From: Gilichinskyi gelida
GTDB lineage: Bacteria; Acidobacteriota; Thermoanaerobaculia; Gp7-AA8
Direction: 5' to 3'
Length of the DNA: 64,000 bases
NCBI GenBank assembly: GCA_038040385.1
Contig: JBBPII010000004.1
Span: 248,001 to 312,000 of the forward strand
Of this stretch, positions 1-7,768 are shown one piece after another (within the stretch, counting starts at the first letter, position 1; the number at the start of each line of letters is the position of its first letter). A program made the position numbers and the translations under genes. Below the pieces are notes generated by a model, which worked only from the letters and a program-made list of their open reading frames with translations, searched no databases and was not told the origin of the DNA.

Positions 1-108
1 GCCGTACTTATCTTGAATGAGCGTGCGGAAGCCGGCGGGGATCTTGAGGCGACCCTTGTCGTCGACTTTCGCGGGGCTGTGCCCCATCAAAACGGCTGGC
101 TCTACCAT
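1..108 (-). CDS. mraZ: Transcriptional regulator MraZ, N-terminal part (runs off the left edge)
   Basis: The minus strand encodes the first 36 residues of an MraZ/AbrB-fold protein. The family signature DDKGRLKIPAGFR is followed by TLIQDKYG. MraZ heads the division and cell-wall (dcw) cluster in most bacteria and represses its own promoter, so the dcw cluster probably continues left of the window. Two ATG starts are possible, at 106-108 or 85-87. The shorter form matches the usual distance from Met to the KGRL motif better. Neither start has an obvious ribosome binding site. Confidence 0.85.
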   Translation of the reverse strand, partial: MVEPAVLMGHSPAKVDDKGRLKIPAGFRTLIQDKYG

Positions 109-123
109 GAGTAGTGGGCTGTT

Positions 124-161
124 TCTACCACTATCAGCCACTAGAGTCCACAAAAATCCAC
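124..161 (-). promoter_or_regulatory. Four direct MraZ-box-like repeats upstream of mraZ
   Basis: On the minus strand GTGG occurs four times with an exact 10-bp period (plus-strand CCAC at 128-131, 138-141, 148-151 and 158-161), just upstream of mraZ. Three or four GTGG/TGGGN direct repeats one helical turn apart are the known binding pattern of MraZ in its own promoter. Autoregulation of mraZ is inferred from this. Confidence 0.75.
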
Positions 162-164
162 GAC

Positions 165-278
165 GGAGTGCGGGCGTCCCCGCCCGCAACCGCCGGGCGT
201 CCCGCCCGGCGGCCCGCTTCGCGCCAGACGTGGCCGGGCGAGGACGCTCGGCCAATGCGGGCGGGACGCCCGCACTCC
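165..278. repeat. Palindromic element, family A (variant copy)
   Basis: Imperfect nested inverted repeat bounded by GGAGTGCGGGCGTCC and its complement GGACGCCCGCACTCC (one mismatch allowed), with smaller internal palindromes. A close relative lies at 7622-7718. More distant relatives with GGAGCGCC...GGCGCTCC ends lie at 30146, 39968, 44384, 56187 and 60181. It fills the gap between mraZ and the glycosidase gene. Confidence 0.75.
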
Positions 279-292
279 GCTACTCTTGCGCC

Positions 293-1366
293 GTGAAACG
301 CCTGTTCCTCCCTCTCCTTCTCCTCCTCGCCGCCTGCGCCACCACCCCCCCGCCCCGCGCGCGCGAGCTGCGGGGCGTGTGGGTGGCCACGGTCAACAAT
401 CTCGACTGGCCGTCGCGGCGCGATCTGAGTCCGCAGGAGCAGCAGGGCGAGCTCGTCGCGATCTTCGACCGCGCCAAGGCCCTCGGCCTCAACGCGATCT
501 TCCTGCAGGTGCGCCCGATGGCCGACGCGTTCTACCCCTCCGCCATCGAGCCATGGTCCGAGTTCCTCGGCCCCGTGCCGCCGTACGACCCGCTGGCATT
601 CGCCATCGCCGAGGCGCACGCGCGCGGGCTCGAGCTGCACGCCTGGTTCAATCCGTTTCGCGGGCACGCGCCGGCGGCGAACGCGTATCAGTACGGCAAG
701 TTCGTCTGGATGGATCCCGGCGATGACGCCATCCAGAAGCAATCGCTCGACGTCGTCGCCGATGTGGTCCGCCGCTACGCCATCGACGGCGTGCACATGG
801 ACGACTACTTCTATCCCTATCCGGAGAAAGACCCCTCGACTTCGCTCGGGGCAAGCCTGGAGTTCCCCGATGCGCCGACGTACGAGCGCTATCGCGGCGA
901 GGGCGGCCGGCTGTCGCGCGACGACTGGCGCCGCGACAACATCAATCGCTTCGTCCGCGAGCTCTATCGCACGGTCAAGTCCATCCGCCCGGCGGTGGAA
1001 GTCGGCATCAGTCCCTTCGGCATCTGGCGCCCGCACCATCCGCAGCAGATCGAGGGCTTCGACGCCTACGACAGGATCTACGCCGACTCCAAGCTCTGGC
1101 TGGAGCGCGGTTGGGTCGATTACCTCGCGCCGCAGCTCTACTGGGCCATCGACAAGAAGGAGCAGAGCTTTCCGGTGCTGATGCGATGGTGGGTCGAGCA
1201 CGACCGCCGGCGGGTGGGGATCGTGGCCGGGATGAGCATCAACCGCCACCCGCCCGAGGAGATCGCGCGGCAGATCGCCATCGTCCGCCGCGAGGGCGGC
1301 GAGGGATTCATCCTCTTCAGTGCACGGAAACTTTACACGCTGCCGCTAGAATCGCTCTCGCCATGA
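293..1366 (+). CDS. Glycosyl-hydrolase-like family 10 (GHL10/DUF187) lipoprotein
   Basis: A 357-residue protein from a GTG start, beginning with a lipoprotein signal peptide (leucine run, then LLLAAC lipobox), so probably membrane anchored outside the cytoplasm. The mature part opens with ELRGVWVATVNNLDWPS, the hallmark of GHL10 proteins, which have a TIM-barrel fold related to glycosidases. It continues through typical barrel segments (HMDDYFYPYP, SPFGIWRP, QLYWAI). GHL10 members are thought to act on cell-wall or exported glycans, but the substrate is unknown. Around residue 185 a short insertion (PSTSLGASLE) resembles translation of a dispersed palindrome fragment. The stop overlaps the next start as ATGA. 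The start was chosen because it yields the signal peptide. Confidence 0.85.
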   Translation: MKRLFLPLLLLLAACATTPPPRARELRGVWVATVNNLDWPSRRDLSPQEQQGELVAIFDRAKALGLNAIFLQVRPMADAFYPSAIEPWSEFLGPVPPYDPLAFAIAEAHARGLELHAWFNPFRGHAPAANAYQYGKFVWMDPGDDAIQKQSLDVVADVVRRYAIDGVHMDDYFYPYPEKDPSTSLGASLEFPDAPTYERYRGEGGRLSRDDWRRDNINRFVRELYRTVKSIRPAVEVGISPFGIWRPHHPQQIEGFDAYDRIYADSKLWLERGWVDYLAPQLYWAIDKKEQSFPVLMRWWVEHDRRRVGIVAGMSINRHPPEEIARQIAIVRREGGEGFILFSARKLYTLPLESLSP

Positions 1367-1731
1367 CCGACCGTCCGAAAGCGATCGCCATCACGCCGCT
1401 GTTCATCGTTTCGGATTTGCAGCGGGCGATCGATTTCTACGGAAAGCTCGGCTTCCAGGAGCCCGGCGTATGGGGCGATCCACCGTGCTTCGCCATGGTC
1501 CACCGCAACGACGCGGAGTTGATGCTGTCCCTCGGCGAGCCGCGACCTAACGGCAACGGCGTGTGGGACATGTACCTCAGAGTCGCCGACGTTGGCGCGG
1601 AAATGGCCGCGCTCAAAGACGCCGGCGTGCCCATCGATCGCGGCCCGACCAGCACGGAGTACGACATGAAAGAAATCGAGGTCGTCGATCCCGACGGGTT
1701 CCGGATCTGCTTCGGGCAGGACGTGACGTGA
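1363..1731 (+). CDS. VOC superfamily (glyoxalase/bleomycin-resistance fold) protein
   Basis: 122 residues with the single-domain VOC pattern: ITPLFIVSDLQRAIDFYGKLGF at the N-terminus, a central MLSLG strand, and VVDPDGFRICFGQ at the C-terminus. VOC proteins bind divalent metals through paired beta-alpha-beta-beta-beta modules and perform varied isomerase, dioxygenase or sequestration roles, so the substrate cannot be read from sequence. It overlaps both neighbours by 4 bp and is probably translationally coupled within the operon that ends with the DUF692 enzyme. Confidence 0.85.
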   Translation: MTDRPKAIAITPLFIVSDLQRAIDFYGKLGFQEPGVWGDPPCFAMVHRNDAELMLSLGEPRPNGNGVWDMYLRVADVGAEMAALKDAGVPIDRGPTSTEYDMKEIEVVDPDGFRICFGQDVT

Positions 1732-2465
1732 CGACGCAGGCGCAACTGAACGTTCCCGACAACGTGCGGGCGGTTCTGGAAGGGATCGTCGAAGCGGCGC
1801 GGCGCGCGTTCGGCGACGACCTCCGCTCCATCGTCCTCTACGGTTCGGCGGCCGAGGGGCGACTCCGCGCGACCTCCGACGTCAATCTGATGTTCGTCCT
1901 TCGCCGCTTCGACGAGGAGAAGGCGAATCAGTTCCGCGAGCCGTTCCGCTTCGCCGGGGCTGCTGTCGACGTCAACGCCATGTTCGTGCTGGAGAAGGAG
2001 ATCGAGCTCGCGGCGCGTGAGTTCGCGCAAAAGTTCGCCGACATGCAGCGCCGCCACGTGATGCTCTACGGCGACGATCCGCTGACCAACGTCAGCATCT
2101 CGCGCGAGGCGCTGGTCCGCCGTCTGCAGCAGACGATGCTCAATCTCTCCATGCGCCTGCGCGAGCTGTACCTCGCCCGCAGTCTGCGCGAGGAGCAGTG
2201 CGCGCTGACCATCGCCGAGGCCACCGGCCCGCTGCGCGCGGCGGCCGCGTCGATCCTGGAGCTGGAAGGGGGCGGCACGCTGGCGCCCAAGGAGGCGCTC
2301 TACACCTTCGTCCACGGCCTCGGCCCGTCCGATTTCATCGACCTCCTGCCACATCTGTCCGAGGCGCGCGAGCGCCGGGTTCTCCCGCCGGGACGCGCCG
2401 CCGACTTGCTGTTCACCACCGCGGAGCTCGCGGGCGCTCTGCACGACCGCGCCATGGCGCTATGA
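1728..2465 (+). CDS. Nucleotidyltransferase-fold protein with altered active site
   Basis: 245 residues from a GTG that overlaps the previous stop (GTGA). Residues about 35-60 contain the nucleotidyltransferase signature YGSAAEGRLRATSDVN. The usual Asp-x-Asp metal pair reads Asp-Val-Asn here, so the second carboxylate is missing at that position. A later Asp (AVDVNAMFV) could be the third carboxylate. The C-terminal half is helical. Whether it is catalytic is uncertain. It ends in a 4-bp overlap with the TIGR04222-like gene. Confidence 0.75.
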   Translation: MTTQAQLNVPDNVRAVLEGIVEAARRAFGDDLRSIVLYGSAAEGRLRATSDVNLMFVLRRFDEEKANQFREPFRFAGAAVDVNAMFVLEKEIELAAREFAQKFADMQRRHVMLYGDDPLTNVSISREALVRRLQQTMLNLSMRLRELYLARSLREEQCALTIAEATGPLRAAAASILELEGGGTLAPKEALYTFVHGLGPSDFIDLLPHLSEARERRVLPPGRAADLLFTTAELAGALHDRAMAL

Positions 2466-3340
2466 ATCCGTTCGAGCTCTACGGACCGCAATTCCTCCTC
2501 TTCTACGCCGCCTTGGCTCTCGTGACGATCGTCGCCGTGAACCTGCTGCGAAAGCGGCGCGAGCTCACGTGGAGCAGCGGCGCCAGTCCACTCACCGACC
2601 CATACCTCATCGCCTCTCTGCGCGGCGGGAAGAACGAAGTGATCCGGACGGCGATCATCTCGCTGGTCGACCGCGGGTTGCTGGAAGTACACGGCGACAA
2701 GCTGCAGACGACGGCTGTCGGCGTGACGGCCATCGTGCGCAAGCCGATCGAAGTGGCATTGCTGCGCGAATGCGGGGGGAGGCCGGAAGCGAAGTCGCTC
2801 TTCTCCGAGGCCACGGTGGAAGTGGCCGCGTGGGAGTACGAGCGCACGCTGACCTCGCAGCGGCTGCTTCCCGACGAGGAGATCAAGGCCGCCCGGCGCA
2901 CGATCTTCTTCGGCGCGGTGGCAGTTCTGCTGGTCATCGCTGCAATCAAGGTTTTCATCGGCTTGGCTCGCGGACGCAGCGTCGGCTTCCTGATCATTCT
3001 CACCGCGGTTGCGGTGGCCTTCACCGCGAAGGCGGCGTTCCCCCGGACGACCGCGGCGGGCAAGGCGCTCCTCGCCGACATCCGCACTCTCTTCGACTCG
3101 CTCCGTCTGCGTGCGGCGCAGATCCATCCCGGCGGCGCGAGTCCGGAGGTGGCGCTGCTGGTGGCGGTGTTCGGCATCAACGCGCTCTCCGGCGACGCCT
3201 TCCGCTGGACCAAGCTCCTCTTCCCGAAGGCGGCCAGCAGCTCGACGTCGTCGTCAGGTTGCGGGTCGTCGTGCGGCTCCTCGTGCGGGTCGTCCTGCGG
3301 CGGAGGGTGCGGCGGCGGATGCGGAGGGTGCGGCGGATGA
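2462..3340 (+). CDS. TIGR04222-like membrane protein with Gly/Cys-rich C-terminal tail
   Basis: 292 residues. There is a transmembrane segment at about 11-28, a soluble winged-helix-like region, then further hydrophobic segments at about 155-200. The last 35 residues are a Ser/Gly/Cys tail (SGCGSSCGSSCGSSCGGG and on) with seven cysteines spaced every two to four residues. This organisation matches the TIGR04222 family as I remember it. The following gene encodes a DUF692 metal-dependent oxidase. Several DUF692 enzymes modify Cys residues of short peptides, so the tail could be a substrate or a metal-binding appendage; that is inference. The gene overlaps its neighbours by 4 bp on both sides. 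Confidence 0.8.
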   Translation: MNPFELYGPQFLLFYAALALVTIVAVNLLRKRRELTWSSGASPLTDPYLIASLRGGKNEVIRTAIISLVDRGLLEVHGDKLQTTAVGVTAIVRKPIEVALLRECGGRPEAKSLFSEATVEVAAWEYERTLTSQRLLPDEEIKAARRTIFFGAVAVLLVIAAIKVFIGLARGRSVGFLIILTAVAVAFTAKAAFPRTTAAGKALLADIRTLFDSLRLRAAQIHPGGASPEVALLVAVFGINALSGDAFRWTKLLFPKAASSSTSSSGCGSSCGSSCGSSCGGGCGGGCGGCGG

Positions 3341-4095
3341 GATTCGGCATCGGCTGGCGGCCGGAGCTCGGCGCGGCGATTCTGTCGAGTCTCGATCGCA
3401 TCGACGCGGTGGAGCTGCTGGCGGAGGAGCACGCGGCGTCCGATCGGCGCGCGCTGCGCTTTCTCCGCCGGAACGTCCCGATCACTGTGCACGGGACGTC
3501 GCTCGGCCTGGCCTCGACGGAGCCGGTCGACCGCAAGCGCCTCGACGCCATCGCCCGCGTGGTCGAGTGGACCGAGGCGGAGTCGTGGTCGGAGCACCTG
3601 GCGTTCGTCCGCGCCGGCGGGATGGAGATCGGCCACCTCGCCGCGCCGCCGCGCAACGACGCGACGCTCGAGGGTCTGATGCGCAACGTCGACGAGGCGC
3701 GCCGCGTCGTCGGCACCGCGCCGCTGCTGGAGAACGTCGCGACGCTGATCGATCCTCCGTTCAGCACCTACGACGAGATCTCATGGCTGGAGGCGGTGGC
3801 GCGCGCCACCGGCTGCGAGCTGCTGCTCGATCTTCACAATCTCTACGCGAACGCCACGAACTTCGGGTTCCAGCCCGCGATCCCCCGCGTACCGATCGGC
3901 GCCATCCACATAGCCGGCGGGAAACGCATCGAGGGCAACCGCGTCCTCGACGATCACCTGCACGCCGTGCCCGACGCGGTGTTCGCCCTCCTCGCCGAGG
4001 TCACCGCCGATCTGGTCATTCTCGAGCGCGACGGCCGTTACCCCCCCTTCGCCGAGCTCCTCGGCGAGCTCGATCGCGCCCGGGCGGCCGCATGA
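3337..4095 (+). CDS. DUF692 / MNIO (multinuclear non-heme iron oxidase) family protein
   Basis: 252 residues with a TIM-barrel DUF692 pattern: N-terminal GIGWRPELG, HGTSLGLAS, EHLAF, LLENVATLID, DLHNLYANATNFGF, HIAGG, DDHLHAVP and LERDGRYPP. The His, Glu, Asp and Asn residues in these motifs correspond to family iron ligands. Characterised relatives (MbnB, TglH) oxidatively modify cysteines in ribosomally made peptides, usually with a small partner protein. Here the upstream overlapping gene ends in a Cys-rich tail and the downstream overlapping gene encodes a 63-residue protein, so a self-contained modification module is plausible. Confidence 0.85.
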   Translation: MRFGIGWRPELGAAILSSLDRIDAVELLAEEHAASDRRALRFLRRNVPITVHGTSLGLASTEPVDRKRLDAIARVVEWTEAESWSEHLAFVRAGGMEIGHLAAPPRNDATLEGLMRNVDEARRVVGTAPLLENVATLIDPPFSTYDEISWLEAVARATGCELLLDLHNLYANATNFGFQPAIPRVPIGAIHIAGGKRIEGNRVLDDHLHAVPDAVFALLAEVTADLVILERDGRYPPFAELLGELDRARAAA

Positions 4096-4283
4096 CGCGC
4101 GAGCAATTCCTCGCCGCGCTCTACACGGATGAGGCGTTCCGCGCGCGGTTCATCGACGATCCGCGCTCAACCGCCCTTGCCGCCGGCCTGACCGAGGATG
4201 ACGCGCGCGAACTCGCGGGGATGGACATGGAGGCCCTGCGGCTGGCCGCGCGAAGCTTCGAGAAGAAGCGCGCGCGGCGCTGA
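4092..4283 (+). CDS. Small protein coupled to the DUF692 enzyme
   Basis: 63 residues, predicted helical, with a block LAALYTDEAFRARFIDDPRS followed by AAGL and an acidic helix, ending Lys/Arg rich. It overlaps the DUF692 gene by 4 bp, the usual sign of a partner subunit. Other DUF692 systems need a small second protein that delivers the substrate peptide. The sequence resembles short N-terminal modules seen beside such enzymes, but I do not recognise a named family. Confidence 0.65.
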   Translation: MTREQFLAALYTDEAFRARFIDDPRSTALAAGLTEDDARELAGMDMEALRLAARSFEKKRARR

Positions 4284-4284
4284 C

Positions 4285-4390
4285 CCTCACCCGGCGCTTC
4301 GCGCCACCCTCTCCCGCAAGCGGGAGAGGGAGATCAGATGCCCTTCTCCCGCGTGAGCGGGAGAAGGTGCCCGAAGGGCGGATGAGGGCG
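4285..4390. repeat. Palindromic element, family B
   Basis: Ends with CCCTCACCC and the near-inverted GGATGAGGG. It contains two strong hairpins, CCTCTCCCGCAAGCGGGAGAGG and a CTTCTCCCGC/GCGGGAGAAG stem. It fills the space between two convergent stop codons almost exactly, so it could serve as a bidirectional terminator. A related full copy lies at 5778-5892 and half copies lie inside argJ and actB. Confidence 0.8.
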
Positions 4391-5758
4391 TTACATCCCC
4401 GCGATTTCGCTGAAGTACTTCGCGAACGCCACCATCCCGCCCGAGGCCTGCCGCCAGTCGTAGTTCTCGTTCGGGGCGTGGTAGCCGTGCTCCGGCAGCG
4501 AGAGGCCGAGGAACATCACCGGCGCCTCGAGAAGATTCTCCATCGACACCACCGCGCCGATCGAGCCGCCTTCGCGGACGAACACCGGCTCGCGGCCGAA
4601 GGCGAACTTCATCGCCCCGCGCACGGCGTCGGCGAGCGGGCCGGTGGTCGGCGCCTTGTACGGCAGCATGGCCGCCTCCGACTCGATGCGCACGTCGCGG
4701 TTGTTGGCTTTCACGAAGTCGCGGATCAGCTTCATGATCTTCTTCGGCTTCTGGTCCTGCACCAGCCGGCACGACACCTTCACCGCCGCGCGCGGCGGGA
4801 TGATGGTCTTGATGCCCGGTCCGGTGTAGCCGCCGATGACGCCATGAATTTCCATGGTCGGCATGGCCCAGATCCGTTTCATCACGTCGATGGCATCCTC
4901 GGTGCGGATCGATTTGAATCCGTGGTCCTTCTTGAACTTGCTGACCGTGAACCCGGAGCGGCGGAAGTCTTCCAGCTCCTGCCGCGACGGCGGGACGACG
5001 TCGTCGTAGAAACCCTTGATCTTCACCCTGCCGGTGGTGGCGTCGTACATCTGCGCGACGAGCTTCATCAGCTCGCCGATCGGATTGCGCGCCGCGCCGC
5101 CGGTGACGCCGGAGTGCTGATCGGTCTCCGCGGTCTGCAGCACCAGCTCGAATCCTTGCAGGCCGCGCAGTCCGGCCGGGCAGGCCGGCCGCTGCCGCGA
5201 GACCCAAATGGTGTCGGAGACGAGGACCGAATCGGTCTTCAGTTTCTTCACATGCTCCCGCACGCCCGCCTCGAAGTTCGGCGAGCCGATCTCCTCTTCC
5301 AGCTCCCACAGCAGTTGCACGTTGGTGCGGACCCCGGCCTCGCGCGCGGCGCGGATGCCCCACAGCGCGGTGAGCGCGGGACCTTTGTCGTCGGTGGTGC
5401 CGCGGCCGAGGTAGCGGTCGCCCTGTTTGGTGAAGACGAAGGGATCGCTGTCCCACGGCTCGGTCTCGCGCGACGCCGGCTGGACGTCGAGGTGGTTATA
5501 GACGGTGACGGTCGGCGCGCCGGCGGCGACGTTGAAGGTGCCGTGCACCAGCGGATATCCGGGCGTCTTCAGAACCTCCGCGGTGCCGCCGAATTCGCGA
5601 ATCAGCGCCGCCGCGCGGTCGGCGCAGCGGTGGATGTCGTCCTTGCGCTCCGGCTCGGAAGAGACGGTGGGGATCTCGACGAATTCCTTGAGGGCGTTCT
5701 CGAACGCGGGGCGCTCGCGGTTGGCGAAGGCGAGGAGGGATTTCTTGTCGAGGTTCAT
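4391..5758 (-). CDS. M20 family dipeptidase/metallopeptidase (CNDP-like)
   Basis: 455 residues. Zinc-site motifs of M20 enzymes are present in order: TVYNHLDVQPA (metal His/Asp), GRGTTDDKGPALTAL (bridging Asp and catalytic region), LWELEEEIGSPNFE (catalytic Glu pair) and PEHGYHAPNE (metal His). The length and the insertion domain between them match cytosolic carnosinase-like dipeptidases that hydrolyse short peptides. No signal peptide. The gene is isolated by family B elements on both sides. The exact substrate cannot be told. Confidence 0.9.
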   Translation of the reverse strand: MNLDKKSLLAFANRERPAFENALKEFVEIPTVSSEPERKDDIHRCADRAAALIREFGGTAEVLKTPGYPLVHGTFNVAAGAPTVTVYNHLDVQPASRETEPWDSDPFVFTKQGDRYLGRGTTDDKGPALTALWGIRAAREAGVRTNVQLLWELEEEIGSPNFEAGVREHVKKLKTDSVLVSDTIWVSRQRPACPAGLRGLQGFELVLQTAETDQHSGVTGGAARNPIGELMKLVAQMYDATTGRVKIKGFYDDVVPPSRQELEDFRRSGFTVSKFKKDHGFKSIRTEDAIDVMKRIWAMPTMEIHGVIGGYTGPGIKTIIPPRAAVKVSCRLVQDQKPKKIMKLIRDFVKANNRDVRIESEAAMLPYKAPTTGPLADAVRGAMKFAFGREPVFVREGGSIGAVVSMENLLEAPVMFLGLSLPEHGYHAPNENYDWRQASGGMVAFAKYFSEIAGM

Positions 5759-5777
5759 GCGGCGCGAATTCTACTCC

Positions 5778-5892
5778 GCCCTCATCCGCCGCTTCGCGGC
5801 ACCTTCTCCCGCAAGCGGGAGAAGGACAACCTGGCCCCTCTCCCGCTTGCGGGAGAGGGTGGCCCTGAGCGTAGCGAAGGGCCGGGTGAGGG
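5778..5892. repeat. Palindromic element, family B (composite)
   Basis: Two successive family B hairpins (CTTCTCCCGCAAGCGGGAG and CCTCTCCCGCTTGCGGGAG). The right end carries a CCCTGAGCGTAGCGAAGGG stem resembling family C, then GGGTGAGGG. It lies between the peptidase start and the gamma-glutamyltransferase stop. Confidence 0.75.
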
Positions 5893-5893
5893 T

Positions 5894-7603
5894 CTACCAA
5901 CCTACGGCTATTCCGCCCCGCCGCGGGTCCGCCGCGCCGAGGCGCGTGCCGTCGGCGTCGATCATGATCGAGTGCGCGTCGCCGATGCCGCCGCCGGTGT
6001 ACGTCGGCGGCGCGCCGGGACGCTCGGCCAGGACGTGGCCCATCTTCTCCAGCGCGTCCCAGGTGTCGCGCGAGAACTCGAAGGCCTCGTAGGCGATCTT
6101 GTCCGCCAGCCACTGGTGATGAAAGCGCGGCGCGTCGACGGCCTGCTGGAGGTTCATGTCGTAATCGATGACGTTGACCACCACCTGCAGCACGGTGTTG
6201 ATGATCGTCGAGCCGCCGGGGCTGCCGGTGGCGAACCACAGCTTGCCGTCGCGCAGCACGATGGTCGGCGTCATCGACGACAGCGGCTTCTTCCTCGGCG
6301 CGATGGCGTTCGCGTCGCCTTGAATCAGGCCGTAGGCGTTCGGCACGCCGGGCTTGGAGGTGAAGTCGTCCATCTCGTCGTTGAGCAGAAAGCCGAGGCC
6401 CGCTGCGGTGGCCGCGGCGCCGTAGCTCTCGTTGAGCGTGTAGGTGTTGGCCACCACGGTGCCGTCGCCGTCGACGACCGTGAAGTGTGTGGTCTGCGCC
6501 GACTCGTACGGCATCGGATCGCCGCTCCCCACCGCCTTGCTCTCCGTCGCCCGCGCCGGGTCGATGTCCTTGCGCCGCTCGGCGGCGTAGGCGCGCGAGA
6601 TGAGGCCGGCCACCGGCACCTTCACGAAGTCGGTGTCGCCGAGGTACTTGGCGCGGTCGGCGTACGCGCGGCGCATCACTTCGACCATCACGTGCACCTG
6701 CTGCGATGAGTGCCATCCCATCGATTTCAGGTCGTACGGCTCGAGCATGTTGAACATCTCGAGCAGCGCCACGCCGCCCGACGACGGCGGCGGCATGGTG
6801 ATGATCTCGTGCCCGCGGTACGTGCCGCGCAGCGGCTTACGGATGGCCGGCTTGTACTGCCGCAAGTCCTCGGCGGTGAGAATGCCGCCGTGCTTTCGGA
6901 TGTCGGCGACCAGGAGGCGCGCGGTCTCTCCGCGATAGAAGTCGTCCGGATCTCTTCGTATCCGCGCGAGGGTGTAGGCCAGATCCCGCTGGATGAACGT
7001 CTCGCCGGTCTCGTACGGCTTGCCGTCGCGCTGGAAGATGTGCCAGCTCTCCGGGAACTGTTTCATCCGCTCGACGGTCTGCTTGCCGCGCAGGCTGCGG
7101 GCGAGGTACTCGCTGACGACGAATCCGTCCGCGGCGAGCTTGCGCGCCGGCTCGACCAGGTCGCGCCACGGGAGTTTGCCGTGCCGCTCGTGCGCGAGCT
7201 TGAGGCCGGCGACGGTGCCGGGGACGCCGACCGCCTTGTAGCCGACCAGCGATGCGTCTTTGATGATGTTGCCGCTCGCGTCAAGGTACATGTCGCGCGT
7301 CGCCGCCAGCGGCGCGATCTCCCGGTAGTCGATGGCCTCGGTCGTGCCGTCCGCCTTGCGGATGAGCATGAAGCCGCCGCCGCCGAGGTTCCCGGCCTCG
7401 GGCCAGGTGACGGCGAGGACGAGCGCGACGGCGACGGCCGCGTCGACCGCGTTGCCGCCGCGCTTCATGACGTCGGCGCCGGTGCGCGAGGCGATCGCGT
7501 CGACCGAGGCGACCATGACGCGCTTCGCGCGGACGGGGAGGCGGGAGGCGGCGTGCAGCGCGAGCGCGACGAACAGAAGGAGTGACGCGACGCACGTCTT
7601 CAT
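5894..7603 (-). CDS. ggt: Gamma-glutamyltransferase (glutathione hydrolase), secreted
   Basis: 569 residues with an N-terminal signal peptide (MKTCVASLLLFVALALHA). The large subunit starts with MVASVDAIASRTGADVMKRGGNAVDAAVA, the usual N-terminal block. The autocatalytic Thr nucleophile is in AQTTHFTVVD, followed by small-subunit motifs NDEMDDF and PLSSMTPTIV and a lid-region GSPGG. These Ntn hydrolases are cleaved into two chains and transfer or hydrolyse gamma-glutamyl groups, usually from glutathione, in the periplasm. Monocistronic, between elements B and A. Length is normal. Confidence 0.93.
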   Translation of the reverse strand: MKTCVASLLLFVALALHAASRLPVRAKRVMVASVDAIASRTGADVMKRGGNAVDAAVAVALVLAVTWPEAGNLGGGGFMLIRKADGTTEAIDYREIAPLAATRDMYLDASGNIIKDASLVGYKAVGVPGTVAGLKLAHERHGKLPWRDLVEPARKLAADGFVVSEYLARSLRGKQTVERMKQFPESWHIFQRDGKPYETGETFIQRDLAYTLARIRRDPDDFYRGETARLLVADIRKHGGILTAEDLRQYKPAIRKPLRGTYRGHEIITMPPPSSGGVALLEMFNMLEPYDLKSMGWHSSQQVHVMVEVMRRAYADRAKYLGDTDFVKVPVAGLISRAYAAERRKDIDPARATESKAVGSGDPMPYESAQTTHFTVVDGDGTVVANTYTLNESYGAAATAAGLGFLLNDEMDDFTSKPGVPNAYGLIQGDANAIAPRKKPLSSMTPTIVLRDGKLWFATGSPGGSTIINTVLQVVVNVIDYDMNLQQAVDAPRFHHQWLADKIAYEAFEFSRDTWDALEKMGHVLAERPGAPPTYTGGGIGDAHSIMIDADGTRLGAADPRRGGIAVGW

Positions 7604-7621
7604 AGCGGCCGGAAGTCTACT

Positions 7622-7718
7622 GGAGTGCGGGCGTCCCCGCCCGCACCGATCGGGCGTCCCGCCCGATCGCGTCGCCGGGCGGGACGCCCGGCGAGAGCGG
7701 CCGGGACGGCCGCACTCC
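7622..7718. repeat. Palindromic element, family A (variant copy)
   Basis: Bounded by GGAGTGCGGGCGTCC and GGACGGCCGCACTCC, with nested internal inverted repeats (CGATCGGGCGTCCCGCCCGATCG; GCCGGGCGGGACGCCCGGC). Same organisation as 165-278. It separates two divergent genes. Confidence 0.75.
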
Positions 7719-7768
7719 AAGTGATGCGACGCACGTCGTCGCGACGGCCGGAGCGATAACTTGGAGTC

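Noticed and set aside
124..161. Four regularly spaced CCAC units as a CRISPR array
   Set aside because: Repeat unit and spacing are far too short (10 bp); position before mraZ explains them as MraZ boxes.
836..872. A family C-type insertion inside the GHL10 gene
   Set aside because: The segment CCTCGACTTCGCTCGGGG only partly resembles the families and lacks a partner arm; mentioned as a possibility but not called as an element.
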